From JAUVPB01 sp965223695 (GTDB lineage Bacteria; Actinomycetota; Thermoleophilia; Gaiellales; Gaiellaceae): DNA of 64,000 nucleotides. The stretch covers positions 62,001 to 126,000 of the forward strand of contig CBDCXJ010000031.1 of NCBI GenBank assembly GCA_965223695.1, read 5' to 3'. This document shows positions 42,214-50,768 of the stretch, piece by piece; within the stretch, counting starts at the first letter, position 1, and the number at the start of each line of letters is the position of its first letter. A program made the translations under genes and the position numbers. Under the pieces are notes generated by a model, which was given only the letters and a program-made list of their open reading frames with translations, was not told the origin of the DNA and searched no databases.

Positions 42214-43436
42214 GACAGCCGTGTCGCCAGGAGCTCGACCGCGCGGTGAACGTCGCCGGCACCGACTGTCAGGGCCAGGTCGCCTGGCCTCACCCATGAC
42301 GCGACGATCGTGGTCGACGCCTCGAGCGTAGCGCCAAGGCCCACCCGCATACCGGGCCGCGCCGCGCTCAGCGCGTCAACGATGAGCTTCGCGCTCACGC
42401 CTGCCAGCGGCTGCTCGCGCCCCGGATAGATCGACGTCACGCACACCGAGTCAGCACCGGCCAGCGCGAGCCCGAACTCGTGGGCGAGGTACTGCGTCCG
42501 CGTGAATAGGTGCGGCTGGAAGAGCGCGACGAGACGGCCGCCCTCGTCGACCAGCGTCCGGGCAGCGCGAAGGCTCGCCTCGACCTCCGCCGGATGGTGT
42601 GCGTAGTCGTCGCGCAAAGCGACGCCACCGGCGCTCCCGTGTGACTCGAGGCGGCGGGCAACTCCAGTGAAGCCTCCGATCACCCCTTCGACGGCAGCAC
42701 GATCGAATCCGGCAAGCTCGAGTGCCGCGACTGCGCACGCCGCGTTCGCTCGGTTGTGCTCCCCGGGTACGTCCAGCGCGATTCCGTCGCTCAGGGGCAC
42801 GTCGACACCTCGGACAAACGCGGCACCTGAGGCTGGGCCAGCCAGCCATGCAGCGAACAGGTCCTCGACGTCGGCGAGCGACGCGAAGGCCGAGTGGTGG
42901 TCGTGGTCGATGTTCGTGATCACCGCGATCGTGGGCGTCAGCTCGAGCAGTGATCCGTCGCTCTCGTCGCCTTCGGCCACAGTCCAGCCTGTTCCGTGCC
43001 GCGCTCCGGTTCCGAGCTGCGGGACGTCCCCGCCGATCAGAAACGTCGGGTCGTCACCGAGGCGGTCGAGGCAGTACGCGACCATGGCCGCCGTCGTCGT
43101 CTTGCCATGCGCCCCGGCAATGACAATCGAGCGGTCCGGATCGAGCAGCTCGGAGAGGAGCTCGGCACGCCGACGCACCTGGCGACCCGCGAGCTCGGGG
43201 TTGTCGGCGGGAATGGCGGACGAGGCGACGACCTCGAAGTCGTCGGGGACGTTGGCCGCGTCGTGCCCGATCGCGACGGGTATCCCGCTGTCCGCCAGCA
43301 GCTCGGTCACGGTGCTCCGCGTGCTGTCCGAGCCCGCAACGGTCGCGCCGCGAGCGTGAGCGACAAGCGCGATCCCGCTCATCCCGGCGCCACCGATGCC
43401 AACGAGCCAGAGCTTCCTACCGGCCAGCGCGGGCAA
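42210..43436 (-). CDS. murC: UDP-N-acetylmuramate--L-alanine ligase
   Basis: 408 residues from TTG 43436, with GAGGAG 10 nt upstream inside the murG 3' end (20-nt overlap). Adds L-alanine to UDP-MurNAc using ATP. GIGGAGMSGIALVAHARG is the N-terminal nucleotide-sugar site, and AGAHGKTTTAAM is the ATP loop. ITNIDHDHHSAF and LRDDYAHHPAEV are family motifs. Somewhat shorter than the usual 450-490 residues but with all three domains. Confidence 0.95.
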   Translation of the reverse strand: MPALAGRKLWLVGIGGAGMSGIALVAHARGATVAGSDSTRSTVTELLADSGIPVAIGHDAANVPDDFEVVASSAIPADNPELAGRQVRRRAELLSELLDPDRSIVIAGAHGKTTTAAMVAYCLDRLGDDPTFLIGGDVPQLGTGARHGTGWTVAEGDESDGSLLELTPTIAVITNIDHDHHSAFASLADVEDLFAAWLAGPASGAAFVRGVDVPLSDGIALDVPGEHNRANAACAVAALELAGFDRAAVEGVIGGFTGVARRLESHGSAGGVALRDDYAHHPAEVEASLRAARTLVDEGGRLVALFQPHLFTRTQYLAHEFGLALAGADSVCVTSIYPGREQPLAGVSAKLIVDALSAARPGMRVGLGATLEASTTIVASWVRPGDLALTVGAGDVHRAVELLATRLS

Positions 43437-44493
43437 GCGCGATCAACTCCTCTGCGATCGTCTCGGCGGCGTTCGGGCGCGCCAGCTCGAGCATGGCTGC
43501 GCGCATCCGTGGCAACAAGCCTGCGTCGCCGAGAATGCACATGACGTCCCGGCGCAGGTTGAGCTCCGCCTCACGCACGACGACGGCGCCGCCGCCATCG
43601 GCGAAGTGCCGTGCGTTCTTGTACTGGTGGTCGGCGGTGGCGTGCGGGTACGGGACGAGCAGCGCGGGCAGCCCCGCAGCCGCCAGCTCCCAGACTCCAC
43701 CGCCGCTTCTCGAGACAGCGAGGTCGGCGGCTGCGAGCGCCATGCCGACCTGGTTGGTGAACGCCTCGAGCCGGTAGTCGGCGCGGCCGACCCGCGGCGC
43801 CAGCTCGTCATAGTCGCGCTCGCCGCACAGATGCAGCACCGCCGGCCCATCGGCCGCGAACGCCTCGAGTGCCGCGCGGTTGAGCGCACGTGCTCCGAGG
43901 CTGCCGCCCACTACGAGAAGGGTCTGACCTTCTTCGGGAAGCTTGAACGCGCGCCGCGCCGCGCCGCGGTCCTCGGCCGCCCGGGAGCGCGCCGGAATCG
44001 GCCGGCCCACGACTTCGTACTTGGCGCCGGCACGGCCCTCTAGCGGGTAGGCGAGAAACGCCTTCGTCGCGAACGGCGCGGCGAGCCGATTGGCCAGGCC
44101 GAAGTGGGCGTCGGCCTCGGTGAGCGCCGCGGGAATCCCAAGCTGGCGCGCCGCAAGCACGAGCGGGCCTCCGACGTAGCCGCCACCACCCATGACGACA
44201 TCCGGTCGCTGCCGCCGGAGCAAACGCCGAGCCCCCATCGGGGCACGAGCAGCCGCCGCAAGTGCTCGGAAGCCGGCAATGCTCGGCCGACGCGGGAGTC
44301 CGGCCGTGTGCAGCGGTAGCAACTCGTAGCCGGCCTCCGGGACGAGCCGGGCCTCGATCCGCTCAGGCGACCCCGCGAACTGCACGCGCGCGCCGCGGCG
44401 GCTCAGCGACTCTGCGACGGCCAGCGCCGGCAGCACGTGACCTGCCGTCCCGCCGGCCCCGATCAGACAGTGAACCTGCCCCGACTCGTGCAT
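43417..44493 (-). CDS. murG: UDP-N-acetylglucosamine--lipid I GlcNAc transferase
   Basis: 358 residues from ATG 44493. Converts lipid I to lipid II at the inner membrane face. GAGGTAGHVLPALAVA is the glycine-rich loop of GT28 enzymes. VVMGGGGYVGGPLVLAA and VVGGSLGARALN follow, then SRSGGGVWELAAAGLPALLVPYP as the UDP-GlcNAc site. GGAGG lies just one base before the ATG. The gene overlaps the ftsW reading frame by 131 nt. Confidence 0.95.
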   Translation of the reverse strand: MHESGQVHCLIGAGGTAGHVLPALAVAESLSRRGARVQFAGSPERIEARLVPEAGYELLPLHTAGLPRRPSIAGFRALAAAARAPMGARRLLRRQRPDVVMGGGGYVGGPLVLAARQLGIPAALTEADAHFGLANRLAAPFATKAFLAYPLEGRAGAKYEVVGRPIPARSRAAEDRGAARRAFKLPEEGQTLLVVGGSLGARALNRAALEAFAADGPAVLHLCGERDYDELAPRVGRADYRLEAFTNQVGMALAAADLAVSRSGGGVWELAAAGLPALLVPYPHATADHQYKNARHFADGGGAVVVREAELNLRRDVMCILGDAGLLPRMRAAMLELARPNAAETIAEELIALARAGR

Positions 44494-45673
44494 CCCTCCG
44501 TGCGATGTTAAGGACGACGCCCACGGCCGCGAGCGTCGTGATCAGGTGCGACCCGCCAAACGAGATGAACGGCAGCGGCACACCGGTCAGCGGCGCCAGG
44601 CCGAGCACAGCCGACAGGTTGAGGGTGGCCTGGCTCACGACGAGTGCCGTGAACCCGACGGCGAGGCGCTTCCCGAAGGGATCGCCGCAACGAAGCGCGA
44701 TCGTAAAACCGGCCCACCCGAACGCCGCGTACAGGCCAACAGTCATGAGACTGCCGACCAGGCCGAGCTCCTCGGCGATGACCGCGAAGATCATGTCCGT
44801 CGTCGCCTCGGGCAGGTAGTGAACCTTCTGCACGCTCTCGCCTATGCCGCGCCCGAACCACCCCCCCGACCCGACCGCCACCAGCGCCTGAACCGACTGG
44901 AAGCCGACGCCTTCGGGATCGGCCCAGGGGTCGAGGAAGCTGAAGAAGCGCTCACGCCGGTACGGCGTGAGCCAGATGGCCGCGAACACCAGGCCCCCAC
45001 CGAGTGCCGTCAGCATGACCAGCAGACGGATGGGTGTTCCCGACACCAGTAGCAGCGCTGCGACGATCGCGAAGATCGAGAGCGTCGTCCCGAGGTCGGG
45101 CTCGATGAAGATCAGCCCCATCACGGCGAAGACCACAAGGCCGATCGGTCGCGCGAACTGGCGCAGCGTGCGCGGTGCCTCACGGCGTGCGAGGTAGAGA
45201 GCCAGCCAGAGAACGAGCGCGAGCTTGGCCAGCTCGGAGGGCTGCAGACCGAAGTCTCCGAAGCCGAACCAGCGGCGTGCGCCGTTGACGGGCTCGGCAA
45301 CCAGCAGCACGGCAACCAGAAGGCCGAACGAGCCGAGGAGTATGGGACCCGCGACATGGCGCAGGCGGTCGTAGCGAAGGCGCGCCAGGAACCACAGGAT
45401 CACGAGGCCGATGCCCACGTACATCCCCTGCCTGCGGAGGAAGCCGTACTCGTCTCCGCTCGCAAGCGCGGAGCGCACAGACGTGGCGCTGAAGACCATC
45501 ACGAGGCCGAGCGCGACAAGCGCGAGCGTCGCCAGGGCGAGCGCCGCGTAGGCGAGCTGCATCCGCTGCGCCGCGGGCTTCCCGGCGAGTGCTCGAACCG
45601 CCGGCCTCGCGCGCTCGGGCAGGAACGAGCGCGGGCCGCGCCAGCGGACGCCGAGGCCTGCGCCGCCGCTCAT
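44363..45673 (-). CDS. ftsW: Lipid II polymerase FtsW (SEDS family)
   Basis: 436 residues from ATG 45673, overlapping the murD stop by four bases. About ten membrane helices. GFGDFGLQPSELAKLALVLWLA, IFIEPDLGTT (with the catalytic Asp), GSGGWFGRGIGESVQKVHYLPEATTDMIFAVIAEELG and PLPFISFGGSHL are SEDS signatures. It polymerises lipid II with FtsI at the septum. The family normally ends soon after NIARR. Here a 40-residue Arg/Ala-rich tail continues, running 131 nt into murG in another frame. Confidence 0.95.
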   Translation of the reverse strand: MSGGAGLGVRWRGPRSFLPERARPAVRALAGKPAAQRMQLAYAALALATLALVALGLVMVFSATSVRSALASGDEYGFLRRQGMYVGIGLVILWFLARLRYDRLRHVAGPILLGSFGLLVAVLLVAEPVNGARRWFGFGDFGLQPSELAKLALVLWLALYLARREAPRTLRQFARPIGLVVFAVMGLIFIEPDLGTTLSIFAIVAALLLVSGTPIRLLVMLTALGGGLVFAAIWLTPYRRERFFSFLDPWADPEGVGFQSVQALVAVGSGGWFGRGIGESVQKVHYLPEATTDMIFAVIAEELGLVGSLMTVGLYAAFGWAGFTIALRCGDPFGKRLAVGFTALVVSQATLNLSAVLGLAPLTGVPLPFISFGGSHLITTLAAVGVVLNIARRDARVGAGSLSDRGRRDGRSRAAGAGRRRVAEPPRRARAVRGVA

Positions 45674-46953
45674 AGCTCGCTGACGAGCGCACGGAAGCAC
45701 TCGCCGCGATGCTCGTAGTCGCTGAACTGGTCGAAGCTTGCGCAAGCCGGGGCGAGGACGACGACCTCACCGGCTCGTGCGTCGTGAGCGGCCGCCTTCA
45801 CAGCTGCCTCCAGGTCACCCACGACGACGCTGTCGACGCCCTCGCGTCCCAGCCCGGCAGCGAGACTCTCGGCCGCCTCCCCGATCAGGTACGCGCGCCT
45901 CACCGACGTCTCGCGAGCTCGCGCCGCGAGACGCTCGAAGCTCGATCCCTTTAGCGAGCCCCCGAGTATGACCCGGGCCGACGGGTACGCGGCCAACGCC
46001 TGCTCGGCTGCCTCCGGATTCGTCGCTTTCGAGTCGTTCACATATTGGACGCCGCCAACGGTGCCGATATCTTCGAGGCGGTGCGGCAGGCCGGCAAACG
46101 AGGTCAGGCCCGCTGCGATCGCGCTGTCGGTGACCCCGGTGGCCGCCGCAGCGATGGACGCGGCCACCGCATTGGCGCGGTTGTGGGGCCCGGGCAGCCG
46201 GGGCTCGGCGGGAAGCTCTGCGGCTGCGTCGAACTCACGCCGCCGCGCCTGACCCGGGATCGACCCAAGCGAGCCCGGAACGATTGCGACGTCGTCAGCA
46301 CCCTGATTCTCGAAGATCCGGAGCTTTGCGTCGCGGTAATCCTCGAAGCTCGGGTGGCGGTCGAGATGATCGGGCGTGACGTTGAGAAGAACGGCGACGC
46401 GGGCGCGGAAGCGGTCGATGTCTTCGAGCTGAAAGCTCGACAGCTCGCAGACGACCCGCGCGTTCGCGCGCTCGTCCGGCTCGACCGCGCTCAACGGGTA
46501 ACCAACGTTCCCTGCGACGACCACAGGCCGGCCTTCGGCGCGCATCATCGCGCCAACGAGCTCGCAGGTGGTCGTCTTCCCGTTGGTGCCGGTCACTCCC
46601 ACGATCGCCTGCGGCAACAGACGTGCGCCGACCTCGACCTCGCTCCAGACGGGGACCCCGGCCTCGCGCGCGCGCGCGACAAGGGGCTCACTCGAGGGCA
46701 CTCCCGGGCTCTTCACCACTACCTCTACTCCGTCGACGACAGCAGGTTCGATCCCGCCGCCGAGACGAACTTCGACGCCTGCCTCGCGAAGCCTCCCGAC
46801 CTCGCGCGCGCTGTCGGCATCGACACCGACCACGTCGCAGCCCGCGCGGATCAGGGCGAGCGCCGCGGCGCTTCCCGAGCGCGCCAGCCCGACGACGAGC
46901 ACCCGTGAGACGCATAAATGGTTCAGCGCCCGGCAGCGGCGGCGGTCAGCCAT
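45670..46953 (-). CDS. murD: UDP-N-acetylmuramoylalanine--D-glutamate ligase
   Basis: 427 residues. ATG 46953 follows the mraY stop with no gap (TAGATG). The first 16 residues are a family-atypical lead, but no later in-frame start fits well. Adds D-Glu to UDP-MurNAc-Ala. VTGTNGKTTTCELVG is the ATP loop. ELSSFQLEDI, LLNVTPDHLDRH, YVNDSKATNPEA and LAPACASFDQFSDYEHRGECF are diagnostic MurD blocks. Confidence 0.96.
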   Translation of the reverse strand: MADRRRCRALNHLCVSRVLVVGLARSGSAAALALIRAGCDVVGVDADSAREVGRLREAGVEVRLGGGIEPAVVDGVEVVVKSPGVPSSEPLVARAREAGVPVWSEVEVGARLLPQAIVGVTGTNGKTTTCELVGAMMRAEGRPVVVAGNVGYPLSAVEPDERANARVVCELSSFQLEDIDRFRARVAVLLNVTPDHLDRHPSFEDYRDAKLRIFENQGADDVAIVPGSLGSIPGQARRREFDAAAELPAEPRLPGPHNRANAVAASIAAAATGVTDSAIAAGLTSFAGLPHRLEDIGTVGGVQYVNDSKATNPEAAEQALAAYPSARVILGGSLKGSSFERLAARARETSVRRAYLIGEAAESLAAGLGREGVDSVVVGDLEAAVKAAAHDARAGEVVVLAPACASFDQFSDYEHRGECFRALVSEL

Positions 46954-47964
46954 CTACTCGGCGAAGTTCTCGAAGTAGCGGTAGTACAGGACGAACGCGC
47001 AGGCGCAGAGGATCACGCCGAAGATCCAGAAGCGCACCATAATCCGCGCCTCCGACCACGCCTTCATCTCGAAGTGATGGTGGATCGGCGCCATCAGGAA
47101 GATGCGCTTGCCGAGGTAGCGGAAGCTCGCAACCTGCAAGATCACCGAGAGAGCCTCGACGAGGAAGACGCCGCCGATCAAGACGAGCAGGATCTCTGTC
47201 TTGGTCATGATCGCGAACGCGGCGATAGCTCCGCCCAGGCCCATCGAGCCCGTATCGCCCATGAAGACCTGCGCCGGGTAGGCGTTGTACCAGAGGAAAC
47301 CCACCAGGCCTCCGATCAGCGCTGCGCCCAGAATGGCCATATCCAGATCGGCTGGGCTGCCGGTCAGACCGCCTCCACCGGCGATCCAGGCGACCACGCT
47401 GATCGCCGTGTACGTGAAGAGCGAGATGGTCACCGTCCCGGCCGCAAGCCCGTCGAGCCCGTCCGTCAGGTTCACGCCGTTCGCCGCGCCGGCGATCATG
47501 ATGAACAGGAACGCGTACCAGAACCACGAGAGCGGCAGATCGAAGTCGAGCAGCGGGATGTAGAGGCTCGTCTTGAAGCCGCGGTCGTACGTCACGATCG
47601 CGACGATGAACGTGATCACCGCGAGCAGCAGGAGCTTCCAGCGGCCCGAGAGGCCGAGCGAGCGCCTCCGCGTGAGCTTGGTCCAGTCGTCGATGAAGCC
47701 GATCGCTGCGCAGCCGAGCGTGACGAAGAACACCGTCAGGCCCTCGACTGTCCGGTCGGAGAGGATCAGGAACGGCACCGCGGCAGCGACCATGATCAGC
47801 AGGCCACCCATCGTCGGCGTGCCGCGTTTCGACTGGTGTGTCTCGGGCCCCTCTTCGCGAATCTGCTGCCCGAACTCGTTGCTACGCAGGAACTCGATGA
47901 ACTTCGGACCGAGTCCGATCGAGATGACCATTGCGATGATTCCTGAGAGGAGGACCTGGACCAT
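46954..47964 (-). CDS. mraY: Phospho-N-acetylmuramoyl-pentapeptide-transferase
   Basis: 336 residues from ATG 47964 (MVQVLLSGIIAMVISIG), ten nt after the murF stop; the longer open frame is a murF shadow. A ten-helix membrane enzyme that makes lipid I from UDP-MurNAc-pentapeptide and undecaprenyl phosphate. Catalytic blocks: KRGTPTMGG, FIDDWTK (the Asp pair), NGVNLTDGLDGLAAG, YPAQVFMGDTGSMGLGG, and the His motif MAPIHHHFE. Confidence 0.97.
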   Translation of the reverse strand: MVQVLLSGIIAMVISIGLGPKFIEFLRSNEFGQQIREEGPETHQSKRGTPTMGGLLIMVAAAVPFLILSDRTVEGLTVFFVTLGCAAIGFIDDWTKLTRRRSLGLSGRWKLLLLAVITFIVAIVTYDRGFKTSLYIPLLDFDLPLSWFWYAFLFIMIAGAANGVNLTDGLDGLAAGTVTISLFTYTAISVVAWIAGGGGLTGSPADLDMAILGAALIGGLVGFLWYNAYPAQVFMGDTGSMGLGGAIAAFAIMTKTEILLVLIGGVFLVEALSVILQVASFRYLGKRIFLMAPIHHHFEMKAWSEARIMVRFWIFGVILCACAFVLYYRYFENFAE

Positions 47965-47974
47965 GTCTAGGCGG

Positions 47975-49300
47975 CTATGCCGCCACGATCGACTCGACAG
48001 CCTCTGCGACGACCTCGGCTCCGACGGCACGGGAGGCCTTGACCAGCACGCAGTCGCCGGGCTCGAGCAGCTGTCGGAGCGCATCGATCGCATCGTCGGT
48101 CGTCGCAACCAGCTCGACCGCAGCGCTGCCGCCGGCCTCGAGTAGACCCGCGCGGTAGTGGGTCGCGAGCTCACCGATCGCGATGATGAGCTCGACGCCG
48201 TGGTGCGCGAGCTGCGCGCCGACGTCACGGTGATACGCCTCCGCGCTTGCGCCGAGCTCGGCCATCGCGCCTAGCACCGCCACGCGCCGGCGCCCGTTGG
48301 CGCGTGCGGCCAGATGCTCGAGTGCGGCCTGCATCGAGAGCGGGTTCGCGTTGTAGGCGTCGTTCAGGAGCAGGCCACCGCCCTTGAGCTCGATCTCGGC
48401 GCTGCGAAGTGGTGAGAGCTCGACCTGCCCTGCCCCAGCTCCGATCGCCTCGAGCGGCAGACCGAGAGCCGCGTAGGTCGCGATCGCGACAAGGGCATTC
48501 TCGACGTTGTGGCGCCCGGTCAGGTTCAGCTCGAGCTCGAGGGATCGACCCTCGACCTCGACCTGTACGGCGGTCTCGACGCTGCCAGGCTCGGCGGCAA
48601 CCAGGCGGACGTCGCCTGTCGGACCGACGGTCACCACGCGGGCCTCGAAGGCTGCGAGGTACCTCTCGAGCCTCGGCTCCTCGGCTGGGACGACTGCGAC
48701 CCCGTCTGGCGGAAGATGGGCGAGCAGCTCGGCCTTCCCGCGAGCGACATCATCGATGGTGCCAACGAGCTCGAGGTGGGTTGGCCCGATGCATGTGATC
48801 ACGCCGACATCCGGTCGTGCGATCGCGCAGAGCTCGGCAACCTGGCCCAGCCCTCGCATGCCCATCTCCGCGATAACCAGCTCTGTCCGTGCGTCGGCCC
48901 GGCAAACGGTTAGCGGCACACCGAGCTCGTTGTTGTAGGAGGCCTCGGCGGCGACCGTCTCGAGATGCGGCCGGCAGAGTGCGGCCAGTATGTCCTTGGT
49001 CGTGGTCTTACCCACGGAGCCGGTGATCGCAACCGCGCGCGCGCGGGTGCCGGCTCGCGCGAGGGCGCCGAGCGCGGCCAGCGCTTCGTGCTCGTCACGG
49101 GGCACGAGGGCCGCTGCAGCGCCCCGCTCGAGCGCGTCGGCGACGTATGCCGCCCCAGCGTCTCCGGCGGCAACGAACAGATCGTGCTCGCCCACGCGAC
49201 GGCTGTCGATCTCGACACCCGTGACGACGGTCGCGCCTGGGCGGATCTTTAGCTCGCCCAGTGCGAGGCTCTCGAGCTCGGCAAGCGCGAGCGGTATCAC
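47975..49300 (-). CDS. murF: UDP-MurNAc-tripeptide--D-alanyl-D-alanine ligase
   Basis: 441 residues from ATG 49300, overlapping the murE stop by four bases. Adds D-Ala-D-Ala to complete the pentapeptide precursor. ITGSVGKTTTKDILA is the ATP loop. NNELGVPLTVCRA, ITCIGPTHLELVGT, LNLTGRHNVENALVA and LLNDAYNANPLSMQAAL are typical of MurF. Confidence 0.97.
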   Translation of the reverse strand: MIPLALAELESLALGELKIRPGATVVTGVEIDSRRVGEHDLFVAAGDAGAAYVADALERGAAAALVPRDEHEALAALGALARAGTRARAVAITGSVGKTTTKDILAALCRPHLETVAAEASYNNELGVPLTVCRADARTELVIAEMGMRGLGQVAELCAIARPDVGVITCIGPTHLELVGTIDDVARGKAELLAHLPPDGVAVVPAEEPRLERYLAAFEARVVTVGPTGDVRLVAAEPGSVETAVQVEVEGRSLELELNLTGRHNVENALVAIATYAALGLPLEAIGAGAGQVELSPLRSAEIELKGGGLLLNDAYNANPLSMQAALEHLAARANGRRRVAVLGAMAELGASAEAYHRDVGAQLAHHGVELIIAIGELATHYRAGLLEAGGSAAVELVATTDDAIDALRQLLEPGDCVLVKASRAVGAEVVAEAVESIVAA

Positions 49301-50742
49301 GCTGGATCCTGTTCCATCGAGCGCAGGCGCTCTGCGGCTACCTCACGGTCATCGAAGGGCAGAACGGTCCCGTCGATCTCCTGCCCTGTCTCGTGCCCCT
49401 TGCCGGCCAGGACGACCACGTCGCCTGCACGGGCAGCCGTGAGTGCGCGGGCGATCGCGATGCGTCGATCCGGCTCGACCTCGACCGCCCGGTCGATGCC
49501 CTCGAGTATGTCCTCGATGATGGCCTCGGGCCGCTCGCCGCGGGGGTTGTCAGACGTGACGATCAGCTGGTCAGCCAGCCCGCTCGCGATCTCTCCCATC
49601 GGCGCGCGCTTCGAGCGGTCTCGCTCGCCACCGCATCCAAACACGCAGATCAGCGAGCGCCGGCAGATAGCACGAGCAGAGCGCAGAACCGTGGCCAGCG
49701 CCTCGGGCGTATGTGCGTAGTCGACGATCACGGCGAAGCCCCCGTCATGCGGGACCGCCTCGAACCGGCCGGGAACGCCGCGCACATGCTCGAGCCCGCG
49801 CTTGGTGTCGTCGTCGGACACGTCGAGGAGCCGCGCGAGCGCAATCGCTGCCAAAAGGTTCTCGGCGTTGAATCGCCCTCGCAGGGAGCTCTCGATCTCG
49901 AGCGCGTCGACAACGAGACGCGTGCCGGTCGGCTCGAGCACCAGCTCGCTCGGAACGAGGTCGGCGTCGCCTTCCATCGCAAAGCTGAGCGGCGAGGCGC
50001 CCGCCGCTCGCAGCTCACCGCAGAGCCTCTCTCCCCACTCGTCGCCGACGTTGATGGCTGCCGCCGGGCGTCGAGCATCCTCGTAGATCTCGAGGAACGG
50101 CGCTCGCTTGGCCTGGTAGTAGGCGTCCATCGTGACATGGAAGTCGAGATGATCCTGTGTCAGGTTGGTAAATGCCAGGGCCCGAAAGCGGACAGCGACG
50201 AGCCGATGCAGTGCCGAGGCGTGCGACGAGACCTCCATGGCGCAGCTCTGGTCGCCAACCTCGAGCATCTCTGCGAAGGCACGATGGAGCTCGGCGGCCT
50301 CCGGCGTCGTTCGCACGGCGGGGCGACGTTCACCGCCAACGCGTCGCTCAATGGTACCCAGGAGGCCAGGCCGTCGACCGGTGGCCGCCAACACTGCATA
50401 GACGAGAAACGATGTCGTGGTCTTGCCATTCGTCCCCGTCACGCCAACGAGGTCGAGCTGGCGCGTCGGAGCTCCATAGACCGCGTCCGCGGCAAGGCCC
50501 ATTGCGCGCCGAGCGTCAGGCACGACAAGCTGGGGAACATCGACGTCGAGCTCGCGCTCGACCACGAGGGCGACAGCGCCCCCCTTGACGGCATCATGTG
50601 CGAACGCGTGCCCATCGGCTTCCTCCCCGGGGACGCACACGAACACCGACTCGGCGGCGATCTCGCGACTGTCGAATGCGACCTCGCGGACGTCGATGGG
50701 AGCTGCCGGTGCGGACATCTGGGCCCCGATGGCCACGCTCAA
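49297..50742 (-). CDS. murE: UDP-MurNAc-tripeptide synthetase (meso-diaminopimelate-adding)
   Basis: 481 residues from TTG 50742; GTG 50736 and ATG 50718 are alternative starts. VTGTNGKTTTSFLVY is the ATP loop, and MEVSSHASALHR, FTNLTQDHLDFH and DYAHTPEAL are family blocks. SDNPRGERP carries the DNPR motif known to select meso-diaminopimelate over lysine, so the peptidoglycan is predicted to be DAP-type. It follows ftsI after a 26-nt gap. Confidence 0.96.
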   Translation of the reverse strand: MSVAIGAQMSAPAAPIDVREVAFDSREIAAESVFVCVPGEEADGHAFAHDAVKGGAVALVVERELDVDVPQLVVPDARRAMGLAADAVYGAPTRQLDLVGVTGTNGKTTTSFLVYAVLAATGRRPGLLGTIERRVGGERRPAVRTTPEAAELHRAFAEMLEVGDQSCAMEVSSHASALHRLVAVRFRALAFTNLTQDHLDFHVTMDAYYQAKRAPFLEIYEDARRPAAAINVGDEWGERLCGELRAAGASPLSFAMEGDADLVPSELVLEPTGTRLVVDALEIESSLRGRFNAENLLAAIALARLLDVSDDDTKRGLEHVRGVPGRFEAVPHDGGFAVIVDYAHTPEALATVLRSARAICRRSLICVFGCGGERDRSKRAPMGEIASGLADQLIVTSDNPRGERPEAIIEDILEGIDRAVEVEPDRRIAIARALTAARAGDVVVLAGKGHETGQEIDGTVLPFDDREVAAERLRSMEQDPA

Positions 50743-50768
50743 CTCAGCCAGCTCGATAGGGGTCGATT

